Source of the DNA: an uncultured Nocardiaceae bacterium
GTDB lineage: Bacteria > Actinomycetota > Actinomycetes > Mycobacteriales > Mycobacteriaceae
DNA: 26,104 nucleotides
Direction of reading: 5' to 3'
Assembly (NCBI GenBank): GCA_936936565.1
Contig: CAKZIX010000048.1
Coordinates: forward strand, 1-26,104
Below are positions 10,163 through 19,000 of the stretch, piece by piece. A program made the translations under genes and the position numbers. The stretch's first letter is position 1, and each line of letters starts with the position of its first letter. The notes under the pieces were generated by a model. The model had not been told where the DNA came from and made no database searches. It worked only from the letters and a program-made list of their open reading frames with translations.

Positions 10163-10651
10163 TCAGCCCTTATTGCGTTCGGCGATTCGGTCCATCAGCC
10201 GCTTGTGAACTCCGGTAGGCAGCATGTCGGCCACGTCGCCGCCGAAGGTCGCGACCTCTTTGACGAGCGAACTCGACAGGTAGCTGTAGGTGGGGTTGGT
10301 GGCGACGAACAGCGTGTCGACGCCCGACAGCTTCTTGTTCATCTGCGCCATCTGCAGCTCGTAGTCGAAGTCGTTGGCACCGCGCAGGCCCTTCACGATG
10401 GCCGTGATGCCCTCTTGCCGGGCGAAGTCCACGAGCAGGCCGTACCAACTGGCCACCCGCACGTTCGGCAGGTGTGCCGTTGCCTCCGTGAGCATTTCGA
10501 TGCGCTCCTCGACGGTGAACATGCCCTGCTTGGACTTGTTGATCATCACCGTCACGACGATCTCGCCGAATTGCGCGGCGGCCCTGGTGATCACGTCGAG
10601 ATGGCCATTGGTCACGGGGTCGAACGAGCCGGGGCACACCGCACCTGTCAT
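10163..10651 (-). CDS. coaD: Phosphopantetheine adenylyltransferase
   Basis: Transfers AMP from ATP to 4'-phosphopantetheine, the penultimate step of coenzyme A synthesis. The 162-residue protein opens TGAVCPGSFDPVTNGHLDVI, with the nucleotidyltransferase T/HxGH signature at T14-H17. VKGLRGANDFDYELQMAQMN (substrate and hexamer contacts) follows, then TYSYLSSSLVKEVA, the counterpart of the ISSTxVRE loop that binds the phosphates. Length is normal. The start at ATG 10651 lies 11 bases after the rsmD stop, the usual rsmD-coaD pairing, so both should be on one message. Confidence 0.97.
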   Translation of the reverse strand: MTGAVCPGSFDPVTNGHLDVITRAAAQFGEIVVTVMINKSKQGMFTVEERIEMLTEATAHLPNVRVASWYGLLVDFARQEGITAIVKGLRGANDFDYELQMAQMNKKLSGVDTLFVATNPTYSYLSSSLVKEVATFGGDVADMLPTGVHKRLMDRIAERNKG

Positions 10652-10662
10652 GGTTGGCGATC

Positions 10663-11214
10663 CTACTCGGGGTTGTAGTGCGCCAGCTCGATGCGGGTCT
10701 CGCCGTAGCGGCGTGGCTTATCGGGGTCGTAACCGGCCGGCCAGACGGTGTCCGCTGCGCGGGCGGACCGCTCGTATACCACCACGGCGTCCGCGGCCAG
10801 CCAGCCCTTGGTCAGGGCTTCGAGATCCTTGCGCACTTCGTCGAAGGCGTACGGCGGGTCGGCGAACACCAGGTCGTACGGCTCGTCCGGCGGTGCCGCC
10901 AGGGTTGCCGCCACCGACCCGACGCGCACCTGCGCGCCACGCAATCCCAGTTCGGTGACGTTGGCTTTGATCACCGCCGCGGCCCGCGCGTCCTGCTCCA
11001 CCAGCAGGGCGTGCGTGGCCCCGCGTGAAAGCGCTTCCAGCCCAAGGGCACCCGAGCCCGCGTACAAATCGAGCACCCGCAACCCGGCGAAGTCCAGCCG
11101 GGCCGCGAGGCCGCTGAACAGTGCCTCACGCACCCGATCCGACGTCGGCCTGGTCCCGGCCGGCGGCACCTTGAGCCGGCGCCCGCCGACGCGGCCGGCG
11201 ATGATCCGCGTCAC
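10663..11214 (-). CDS. rsmD: 16S rRNA (guanine966-N2)-methyltransferase RsmD
   Basis: SAM-dependent methyltransferase acting on G966 of 16S rRNA in the assembling 30S subunit. It has the family N-terminus MTRIIAGRVGGRRLKVPPAG, then TRPTSDRVREALF, the SAM-binding motif DLYAGSGALGLE at 49-60, an acidic ribose-binding strand (LLVEQD), and the catalytic DPPY tetrapeptide at 119-122. The length of 183 residues is typical. It is followed by coaD after 11 bases and preceded on the same strand by pyc, 130 bases upstream, with a large inverted repeat in that gap. Confidence 0.96.
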   Translation of the reverse strand: MTRIIAGRVGGRRLKVPPAGTRPTSDRVREALFSGLAARLDFAGLRVLDLYAGSGALGLEALSRGATHALLVEQDARAAAVIKANVTELGLRGAQVRVGSVAATLAAPPDEPYDLVFADPPYAFDEVRKDLEALTKGWLAADAVVVYERSARAADTVWPAGYDPDKPRRYGETRIELAHYNPE

Positions 11215-11246
11215 TGTGTCCTATTGCCTCGCTGCGCTCGGCGGTG

Positions 11247-11332
11247 CGCGCGCCTTGCCTCGCGTGGCCTTCCTCCGGTCGCACTCGCTGCGCTCGTCAG
11301 CGCTCCCTGCGTCCAGGCCACGCGGGCGCGCG
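11247..11332. repeat. Long imperfect inverted repeat between pyc and rsmD
   Basis: The arms CGCGCGCC (11247-11254) and CGCGTGGCCT (11261-11270) pair exactly with AGGCCACGCG (11315-11324) and GGCGCGCG (11325-11332). This gives 18 base pairs with a six-base bulge and a 44-base interior that itself contains CGCTGCGCTCG-type sequence. It occupies most of the 130-bp gap. It could be a REP-like dispersed intergenic element, a partial terminator or an attenuator between pyc and rsmD-coaD. No T-tract is present. Confidence 0.6.
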
Positions 11333-11344
11333 AACTCATTCGGT

Positions 11345-14300
11345 TCATTCCGGCGAGGTTTCCTCGCCCGCGGTGACGACGACGAGCAGATCGCCGCCCT
11401 CCACCTGCTGCACCTTGCCGATCGCGACGCGGCTGACCGTACCGCCGCGCGGCGCGGTGATCGCCGCCTCCATCTTCATGGCCTCGATGGTGGCGATGGC
11501 GTCGCCGGCGGAAATCCGGTCGCCCTCCGACACCGTCAGCGTCACCACGCCCGCGAACGGTGCGGGCACGTGCGCCGGGTTGTTCTTGTCTGCCTTCTCC
11601 GCGGCCGGCACCTCCGAGGCGATGGAACGGTCCCGCACCGACACCGGCCGCAGCTGGCCGTTCAAGATGCACATCACGGTGCGCATGCCGCGCTCGTCGG
11701 GCTCGGAGATCGCCTCCAGGCCGATGAGCAGCATGACGCCCTTCTCGAGGTGCACCCGGTGTTCCTCGCCGGCGCGCAGACCGTAGAAGAACTGGTTGGC
11801 GCTCAGCAGCGAGGTGTCGCCGAACTTCTCCCGGTGCGCCTCGAATTCCTTTGTGGGACCGGGGAACAGCAGCCGGTTGAGGGTCTGCCGGCGACGCCGC
11901 TGGGACCCGGCGAGGCCGGCCGCGTCGTCGTCGGTGAGCACCACCTCCGGCTTCGGCGCGCTGCGCCCAGCCAGCGCCCGCGACCGGAACGGTTCCGGCC
12001 AGCCACCGGGTGGCGTGCCCAATTCTCCACGCAGGAAACCGATTACGGAATCGGGAATGTCGAACTTGTCCGGGGTGGCGGCGAATTCGTCCACCGACAC
12101 CCCGCTGCCGACGAGGGCCAGGGCGAGATCGCCGACCACCTTCGACGACGGGGTGACCTTCACGAGGCGGCCCAGGAGTCGGTCGGCCGCAGCGTATTTC
12201 GCTTCGACTTCCTCGAACTGGTCGCCGAGGCCGAGCGCGATTGCCTGCTGGCGCAGGTTCGACAACTGCCCACCCGGGATCTCGTGGTGGTACACGCGGC
12301 CCGTGGGGGCCGGCAGGCCGGATTCGAACGGCGCGTACACCTTGCGCAGCGCCTCCCAGTACGGCTCCAGGTCGCACACGGCCTGCAGGTCCAGCCCGGA
12401 GTCCCGTTCGGTGTGCGCCGAGGCGGCGACGATCGCCGACAGCGCCGGCTGGCTGGTGGTGCCGGCCAACGCCGCACTCGCGCCGTCGACCGCGTCGGCG
12501 CCCGCCTGCCAGGCCGCCAGGTAGGTGGCGAGCTGTCCGCCCGGGGTGTCGTGGGTGTGCACGTGCACCGGCAGGTCGAAGCGTTCCTTCAGGGCCGTAA
12601 CGAGTTTCGTGGCCGCAGGCGCGCGCAGCAGGCCGGCCATGTCCTTGATCGCCAGCACATGCGCACCCGCGTCGACGATCTGCTCGGCGAGCTTGAGGTA
12701 GTAGTCGAGGGTGTAGAGGTCCTCGTTCGGATTCGTCAGGTCGCCGGTGTAGCTGAGCGCCACTTCGGCGATCGCGGTACCGGTTTCGCGCACCGCGTCG
12801 ATGGCCGGGCGCATCTGGTCGACGTTGTTGAGCGCGTCGAAGATGCGGAAGATGTCGATTCCGGTGTGCGTCGCCTCTTGGACGAAGGCGCGGGTGACCT
12901 GTTCCGGATACGGCGTGTAGCCCACCGTGTTTCGGCCGCGCAGCAGCATCTGCAGACAGATGTTCGGGACCGCCTCGCGCAGCGCCGCCAGCCGCTCCCA
13001 CGGATCCTCGTGCAGGAATCGCAGCGCCACGTCGTAGGTGGCGCCGCCCCAGCACTCGATGGACAGCAGTTCGGGCATCATCCGCGCGACGTAGGGCGCT
13101 ACCTCGAGCAGGCCCTGGGTGCGCACCCGGGTGGCGAGCAGCGACTGGTGCGCGTCACGGAACGTGGTGTCGGTGATGCCGAGCGCCTTCGATTGACGCA
13201 GCTGACGCGCAAATCCTTCCGGACCGAGTTCGAGCAGACGTTGGCGCGAGCCGTCCACCGGCGGCACGCTCAGGTCGATCGGAGGCAGCTTGTCGTGCGG
13301 GTACACCGCCGACGGTCGCTCGCCGTGCGGCTTGTTGACGGTGACATCAGCGAGGTAGTTGAGAATCTTGGATGCGCGGTCCGCCGAGCTGCGCAGTGTC
13401 AGCAGGTACGGCCGTTCCTCGATGAAGCTCGTGGTCACCTTGCCCGCGCGGAAGTCCGGGTTGTCCAGCACCGCCTGCAGGAACGGGATGTTCGTCGACA
13501 CCCCGCGAATCCGGAACTCGGCCAGCGCGCGCCTGGCGCGGGCGACGGCCGCCGGGAAATCCCGGCCCCGACAGGTAAGTTTGACCAGCATCGAGTCGAA
13601 GTAGGCGCCGACCTCGGCGCCCAGGTTCGCCCCGCCGTCCAGCCGCACGCCGCCGCCGCCGGGCGTGCGGTACGCGGTGATGCGGCCCGTGTCCGGCCGG
13701 AAGCCGTTGGCCGGATCCTCGGTGGTGATCCGGCACTGCAGCGCAGCGCCGCGCAGCACGATCGCATCTTGGCTCAACCCGAGATCGTCGAGGGTTTCCC
13801 CGGATGCGATGCGCAGCTGCGACTGCACCAGGTCGACGTCGGTAACCTCTTCGGTGACCGTGTGTTCCACCTGGATGCGCGGGTTCATCTCGATGAACAC
13901 GTGGTTGCCCGACTCGTCGAGCAGGAACTCCACGGTGCCCGCACAGCTGTAGCCGATCTGTTTGGCGAAGGCCACCGCGTCGGCGCAGATCCGGTCCCGC
14001 AGTTGCGGGTTCAGGTTCGGAGCCGGGGCCAGCTCGAGCACCTTCTGATGGCGGCGCTGCACCGAGCAGTCCCGCTCGTACAGGTGGATCACGTTGCCCG
14101 CCGTGTCGGCGAGGATCTGCACCTCGATGTGGCGCGGATTGACCACGGCCTGCTCGAGAAACACCGTGGGATCGCCGAAGGCCGACTCGGCCTCGCGCAT
14201 CGCGGCCTCGACCGCGTCCTTCAGCTGCTCCGGTTGCGCCACCCGCCGCATGCCGCGGCCGCCACCGCCGGCCACGGCCTTGACGAAGATCGGGAACCGC

Positions 14301-14752
14301 ATGTCCCGCGCCGCCGCGAGCAGCGCGTCCACGTCCGACGACGGCTCCGAGGACGTCAGCACGGGCAGGCCGGCAGCGCGCGCCGCCGCGATCGCGCGGG
14401 CCTTGTTGCCCGTGAGCTCCAAAATCTCTGCAGACGGACCCACGAACGTGATGCCCTCGGCCGCGCAGGCCGCTGCCAGGTCCGGATTTTCCGACAGGAA
14501 CCCGTACCCGGGATACACCGCGTCGGCGCCCGCCTTCTTGGCCGCGCTGACGATCTCCTCGACCGACAGGTACGCCCGCACCGGATGTCCCTGTTCCCCG
14601 ATCTGATAGGCCTCGTCGGCCTTCATCCGGTGCAGCGAGTTGCGGTCTTCGTACGGGTACACCGCCACCGTTCCCGCGCCGAGCTCGTACGCCGCGCGAA
14701 ACGCCCGGATCGCGATCTCGCCACGGTTGGCCACCAACACTTTGGAGAACAT
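11345..14752 (-). CDS. pyc: Pyruvate carboxylase
   Basis: Biotin enzyme that makes oxaloacetate from pyruvate, bicarbonate and ATP (anaplerosis). At 1135 residues it is full length (about 1127 in M. tuberculosis). Domain order: biotin carboxylase from residue 1 (FSKVLVANRGEIAIRAFRAA; ATP-grasp loop GGGGRGMRRV; EMNPRIQVEHTVTEE), then the carboxyltransferase barrel (ITDTTFRDAHQSLLATRVRT; ECWGGATYDVALRFLHEDPW; HTHDTPGG), then the C-terminal biotin carrier with EAMKMEAA and the biotinylated lysine at about 1093. The ATG at 14752 gives the canonical N-terminus; a much longer open frame upstream has no family content. The promoter should lie in 14753-15108. Confidence 0.98.
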   Translation of the reverse strand: MFSKVLVANRGEIAIRAFRAAYELGAGTVAVYPYEDRNSLHRMKADEAYQIGEQGHPVRAYLSVEEIVSAAKKAGADAVYPGYGFLSENPDLAAACAAEGITFVGPSAEILELTGNKARAIAAARAAGLPVLTSSEPSSDVDALLAAARDMRFPIFVKAVAGGGGRGMRRVAQPEQLKDAVEAAMREAESAFGDPTVFLEQAVVNPRHIEVQILADTAGNVIHLYERDCSVQRRHQKVLELAPAPNLNPQLRDRICADAVAFAKQIGYSCAGTVEFLLDESGNHVFIEMNPRIQVEHTVTEEVTDVDLVQSQLRIASGETLDDLGLSQDAIVLRGAALQCRITTEDPANGFRPDTGRITAYRTPGGGGVRLDGGANLGAEVGAYFDSMLVKLTCRGRDFPAAVARARRALAEFRIRGVSTNIPFLQAVLDNPDFRAGKVTTSFIEERPYLLTLRSSADRASKILNYLADVTVNKPHGERPSAVYPHDKLPPIDLSVPPVDGSRQRLLELGPEGFARQLRQSKALGITDTTFRDAHQSLLATRVRTQGLLEVAPYVARMMPELLSIECWGGATYDVALRFLHEDPWERLAALREAVPNICLQMLLRGRNTVGYTPYPEQVTRAFVQEATHTGIDIFRIFDALNNVDQMRPAIDAVRETGTAIAEVALSYTGDLTNPNEDLYTLDYYLKLAEQIVDAGAHVLAIKDMAGLLRAPAATKLVTALKERFDLPVHVHTHDTPGGQLATYLAAWQAGADAVDGASAALAGTTSQPALSAIVAASAHTERDSGLDLQAVCDLEPYWEALRKVYAPFESGLPAPTGRVYHHEIPGGQLSNLRQQAIALGLGDQFEEVEAKYAAADRLLGRLVKVTPSSKVVGDLALALVGSGVSVDEFAATPDKFDIPDSVIGFLRGELGTPPGGWPEPFRSRALAGRSAPKPEVVLTDDDAAGLAGSQRRRRQTLNRLLFPGPTKEFEAHREKFGDTSLLSANQFFYGLRAGEEHRVHLEKGVMLLIGLEAISEPDERGMRTVMCILNGQLRPVSVRDRSIASEVPAAEKADKNNPAHVPAPFAGVVTLTVSEGDRISAGDAIATIEAMKMEAAITAPRGGTVSRVAIGKVQQVEGGDLLVVVTAGEETSPE

Positions 14753-15108
14753 TGGCCTAACGTACCGTCTCCGGGCCCGGTTTCCGTGACGTAGCCCGGC
14801 GCCGGTCAACCTGACATATCCGCAGGTCGCGCTGAGAGGTTCTTCCCAACCGGCCGCGGGTAATCGAGAGGCGCCGGGCCGCTGGCGCCGCTCTGGCGCC
14901 GCTCTGCCTCCGCTCAGGATCCGCGAGTCGCAGAGGCTGTCTGTCTTCGCAGACCTTGCAGGCCCTGCGAAAGCCGACACGGCCTGTGAAGTCCTACTGG
15001 TTGTCGACCGGAACGCTCGAAGTCCGCTTGCTACTCCGCCAGCAGCCCGAGTACCGACCATCATGTCGCGCGTCGAGCGTTGCGCGCGCGGCGATCCGAC
15101 TGCGCGGA
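14753..15108. other. Gene-free region upstream of pyc
   Basis: I see no convincing gene in these 356 bases. Open frames here show no protein-like pattern. The region contains an 11-bp perfect tandem duplication (CTGGCGCCGCT at 14882-14892 and 14893-14903) and several GC-rich short inverted repeats around 14930-15000. It probably carries the pyc promoter and the left border of the Rhs-associated accessory island. No -10/-35 pair stands out. Confidence 0.5.
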
Positions 15109-15369
15109 CTACTCGTAGATGGCCGCCACATTGCAGAGGATTGCCAGGAAGGTCCACCTTCTGTACTCATGGTGATGTCCAAACGTTTCCGAGTTCAATC
15201 GGCTCGGAGAATCACCGTCTCGCACCCACGCAGCGGCGACCTTTATAAATTCGGAGGTTCGGCGGTTTCGATAATCGTTCGAACGCGCGGCGATGGCCGC
15301 GCTCAGGCTGCTTGCGAATCGCGCGAATGAATACCGGTCGACAAGACCTGACTCTTCGGGTAGCTCCAC
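15109..15369 (-). CDS. Small acidic protein, DUF7660-like, putative orphan immunity protein
   Basis: A protein of 86 residues if started at the GTG at 15369, which is preceded by GGGGAC; the frame is open to an ATG at 15468. The pattern DRYSFARFASSLSAAIA, then RNRRTSEFIKVAAAWVRDGD, and the ending RRWTFLAILCNVAAIYE resembles small proteins I remember as DUF7660: a DRxxF start, a W-x-D centre and a terminal IYE, often found near polymorphic toxins. This is pattern memory, not a search result. Codon use is less GC-biased than in the backbone genes. It lies on the same strand downstream of the Rhs toxin and its presumed immunity gene, so a spare immunity role is an inference. The upstream stretch 15370-15644 looks like a decayed relative. 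Confidence 0.55.
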   Translation of the reverse strand: MELPEESGLVDRYSFARFASSLSAAIAARSNDYRNRRTSEFIKVAAAWVRDGDSPSRLNSETFGHHHEYRRWTFLAILCNVAAIYE

Positions 15370-15644
15370 GTCCCCAGCTACTGTACCGATTCCCGCCAAA
15401 CACATCGACGCCAAATATCGCCAATCGGTCCAATCGCGCACTCTCGGCAGCGCCGTCCCCTCGTGCAAATGGTAGTCACCGCCATCGGGTTGCTCGGCGA
15501 TTCACCCTGGCGCTCCTTCGAGAAACCATCGAGTCTCTACGTTCTCGAATTCCCCCGGGTGCCGTATCGATCTTTTGCAAGCCGCACCATGTAGGCAACC
15601 AGTCGCTCGCGATCCGTGACCTCGGTAGGGTCTATTTGGGTCAA
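15370..15644 (-). pseudogene. Broken paralogue of the downstream DUF7660-like gene
   Basis: Reading from a TTG at 15644, one frame gives MTQIDPTEVTDRERLVAYMV then RLAKDRYGTRG and runs into a stop. If one G is added in the G5 run (plus-strand C5 at 15552-15556), it continues EFENVETRWFLEGAPG, then a TGA at 15504-15502 where the family has tryptophan (TGG), then IAEQPDGGDYHLHEG and DWTDWRYLASMCLAGIGT. Three blocks line up with the intact neighbour: DRERLVAYMVRL/DRYSFARFASSL, NVETRWFLEGAPG*I/NRRTSEFIKVAAAWV and DWRYLASMCLAGIGT/RRWTFLAILCNVAAIYE. So it reads as a tandem copy inactivated by a 1-base deletion and a nonsense change. A sequencing error in the G run is possible but would not explain the TGA. 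Confidence 0.5.
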
Positions 15645-15650
15645 CGGATC

Positions 15651-15778
15651 CGTCCCGTATCATTTCCGACACCAATGAACCGAGCCTTCATGCGCGTCGC
15701 AGGTCAGTACGACGCGACTGCTCGGCAGCACTGCGGCAAACACGAGCCTTGATTACCACATGGCGTTCAACACGGAAA
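15651..15778. other. Spacer in the immunity array with short protein-like fragments
   Basis: No full gene is visible. On the minus strand one frame reads a 27-28 residue stretch ending VVLTCDAHEGSVHWCRK before a TGA. This looks more protein-like than chance would suggest and may be the tail of a lost tip or immunity gene. The evidence is weak. Confidence 0.25.
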
Positions 15779-16054
15779 CTACTTCTCGACAGCTTGGAGG
15801 ATCTCGCTCCAGATCACCTGCATTTCTTTCTCCGCGACCGCAGGCTGACAGTTTTCATCCAGAACAGACAGGAGCTTATTTCGTGCCAATTGCCACGGAA
15901 TCCCACCCTCCGTCGAGAGCAAGTGAATTAGGTTGAACGGGGTCAATCTGAATCCCTCTTCAGCGTCCAACATCCGAATCACGGCGTCAAACGAAGCTTG
16001 AGCTCGAATAAGCGAGCGCAGTCGACCGCCAACAAGCTCGCTCTTCGAACTCAA
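15779..16054 (-). CDS. Putative immunity protein of the Rhs toxin
   Basis: A 91-residue cytoplasmic-type protein of no family I recognise. It starts at a TTG whose last two bases are the first two of the Rhs stop codon (TTGA overlap at 16051-16054), with GTGAGG a few bases upstream inside the Rhs tip. It has no signal peptide or membrane segment. The body is predicted helical (SFDAVIRMLDAEEGFRLTPF; WSEILQAVEK at the end) with a central LLSTEGGIPWQLARNKLL. Being small, directly downstream of and coupled to a toxin tip, it is the expected position for the cognate immunity protein that neutralises the toxin in the producer. Function is inferred from context alone. The next 130 bases downstream (15650-15778) hold no clear gene. 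Confidence 0.65.
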   Translation of the reverse strand: MSSKSELVGGRLRSLIRAQASFDAVIRMLDAEEGFRLTPFNLIHLLSTEGGIPWQLARNKLLSVLDENCQPAVAEKEMQVIWSEILQAVEK

Positions 16055-19000
16055 TCGAACCTCACTTCGACGTTAGTATATGAACCGGGTGAGCCGGACA
16101 AATTTAGCACACTGACGTTGTTGAATCCCAGATCAGCGGCACGTCGTCCGGTCCAGGTTGCGCGCGCCGCATCGTCGACCGATCGTCCATCTCTTAACAG
16201 TTCATTGAACCGGTCCAGATTGGTTGGCATTGCGGGAACCCACTTGGCTTCGATTGCGTTGATGTTCTCGCGCCCGAAGTGCGCAAGAACATCGTCGAAC
16301 ATTTCTCGACCACTCGGCGTTCCTGGACCCCGTTCAACGATCAAGCTCAATGTACCGTCTTCTCGCAGGCTGGCCATAATTCCACCGCTATCGGCACCAT
16401 ATGTATTCACATAATCGCGACACGGCGTGAGTCCGAGCGGATCCGACCAAACGGACGGATTGTGCGGATAAGTGTTCGGGTTCGGCGCCGGCGCCAGACC
16501 CAACGGATCGTTGGTCGTATAGCGCCCAGTCGCCGGGTCGTAGGTGCGGAAGAGGTTGTAGTGCAACCCGGTTTCGGCATCGAAGTACTGGCCGGGGAAG
16601 CGCAGCGGCGATGCGACGCCCTGCCAGGTGGTTCGGCCCCACAGGTCGAGGGTGGCGGCGCCGACGCTGACACCGGCATCCGGGTCCACAAGTTCGACCG
16701 GGGTGCCGACGAGGTCGGTGACGATGGCGTAGAACGCACGGTCGACAGCGTCGGCGTCCCACGACGACTGGCTCATCGGCCGATACGTGCCCGGCTCGTA
16801 GGCCCAGGCAGTCACTTCGCCCGCCGTGACCTGCTCGACGAGACGGGTGCCGTCCCAGACGTACACGGTGCGCTCGACGACTCCCCCGTCGGACGACAAC
16901 CGCTGTTTCGTGGTGCGGCGACCGTAGGCGTCATAGGCGTAGCGCCAGTGCTCGCGGTCGGGGGTGAACACCTCGGACAACTGGTCGAATCCGTTGTAGC
17001 GGTAGTGCCACACTTCGACCGGGCGCGAGAGCCTGCTGCGTTCGACGCGGACGAGCCGCCCGGCCGCGTCGTAGTGGTAGCGGGTGCGCCCGTCGCGAAT
17101 CAACAGGTTGTTGCGGTACTCGCGCCGCCCGCTCGGATCATGTTCGGTGGCAACGATATTGCCGAGTTGGTCGTAGCCGTATCGTTCGGCGAGCGCGCCG
17201 TCTCTGGTGATGGAGCCGACCCGGCCGACCTTGTCGAGCGCGAACGTCCGCGTCGATGTGCCGTCCGGGCGGCTGGTGGTGTGTTCGGTCGGGTAGCCGT
17301 CGGCGCGCCACTGGTAGCTGTCACGGCGCAGCACGCGTCCCGCCGCATCGCCCGCATCACCAGATCCGGCGTTCGGCGTCACATCGGAGTCTCCCGCACC
17401 GGGCGCTGCGAGGGGGCCGTCACCGGTGCTCCTTCCGGGCTGCACCGCGCTGCCGGGCTGAAGGCCAGTGTCAGGACGGGCCGGGAGCTCCGGGTGGACG
17501 GAAACTGTCTGCGCGGCAACAAAACCCGTATCGGTCCACGTCCGGTCGATCGTGATCGTGCCGATCTGCCATCCTGTGGCACGTCCCGCGCGATCGTGGC
17601 CGACGCCGAAGCGGCGGCCGTCGACCGACATCGCCGAAACTCGCCCGACCGGATCGTGCTCCCACGCGGTCACCGCCCCGGACGGGTCCACCCGCGACAC
17701 ACGGCGACCGTTGGTGTCGTAGCCGAATTGCATCGGAGCCCGGCCGTCCACGCTCTGCGATTCGATCTGCCCCGTCGCTGTGTAGGTGGACAGCACCGTA
17801 TGCGCAACGGTGCCTGTATAACCAGAGACTGCCGAAATCTGCTGCCCGGCAGCGTTGTACGTGAACTGCAGCCAGTCCCCGGAATCGGCGGCAACTTCGG
17901 TCAAACGGCCGAGAATGTCGTAGCGGTGCCGTCGGGTCACGCCCGTCGCAACCGTCGCCGAGACCACTCGGCCGACCGGATCGTGCCCGTATGTCGTTGC
18001 GGCGCCGCTGTAATCGGTTTCCGACACCAGCCGGCCGGTCGGGTCGTAGCGGTAGTGCCACACCTGCCCGAGGGGGTTGGCCACCGCGCTAAGGCGGCGT
18101 TCGGTGTCCCACTCGTAGCGGGTGACGGCGCCGTCCGGGTCGGTGCGCGCGGCGAGCAGATCGAAAACACCGTACTCGTAACGGGTTACGTTGCCGGCCC
18201 GGTCGCTGTGCGCGACGAGATTGGTTTCTCCGTCGTAGGCCCACACCTCCCCGGCGCCGTCTGGATCGGTACGCCGAATCAGCTTGCCCGCCACCGACCA
18301 CTGGTAGGTCGTCGCCGTACCGAGCGGATCGACGACTCGCGCAATCCGGCCGAACCGGTCGCGCTCGATCACCGTCACCGCGCCGACGGGATCGGTGACG
18401 CGCACCGGCAAGCCTGCGCCGTCGACCTCGACTGTTGTTGTGGCACCGGAAGGTTCGGTGATCGATGCGACCGCACCGTTGCCGTGATGGGTGAACGAGG
18501 TGCGCGCGCCGGCCGGGCCCACGCTCGCGACGAGGTTCCCACCGGCGTCCCATTCCTGACGCCGCACGGAGCCGTCGACATCCGTCAACACCGAAGGCCG
18601 CCCCGGCGCGGAGTATTCGATGCCGATGCGCAGCCCGTCGGGACGGGTAATGCCAACCAGATCGATACCGTCGTAACGGTATTCGGTCACCGTTTCGTCT
18701 GCGGCGACCACCCGAATCGGACGCCGTTGCGCGTTGTACTCGGTGCGTGTGCGCGCGCCGCCCGGATCGATCAGCTCACGCAACCGCAAATCGGCGTCGA
18801 AAACGAAAGTGGTTCGCGCCCCGGTGGAATCGGTGACCTCGGTGCGCCGCCCGGTGCCGTCCGGGAACTCGAAATAGTCGAAATCTTGGTTCATGATGTC
18901 GGCACTTCCGCGCTGCGACACCACCCGGCCACGCTCGTCGTAGTCGGTGTGCATCCGGTTTCCACGCGCATCCGTCCACGACGTCATCCGGTGTGCCGCA

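Noticed and set aside
10748..14794. Very long plus-strand open frame (over 1300 codons)
   Set aside because: It is antisense to rsmD and pyc, rich in Arg/His/Gly with no domain pattern. It is an artefact of GC3 bias opposite real genes.
15312..15752. Plus-strand 146-codon frame in the immunity array
   Set aside because: Low-complexity translation without family pattern, while the minus strand shows blocks repeated between two copies.
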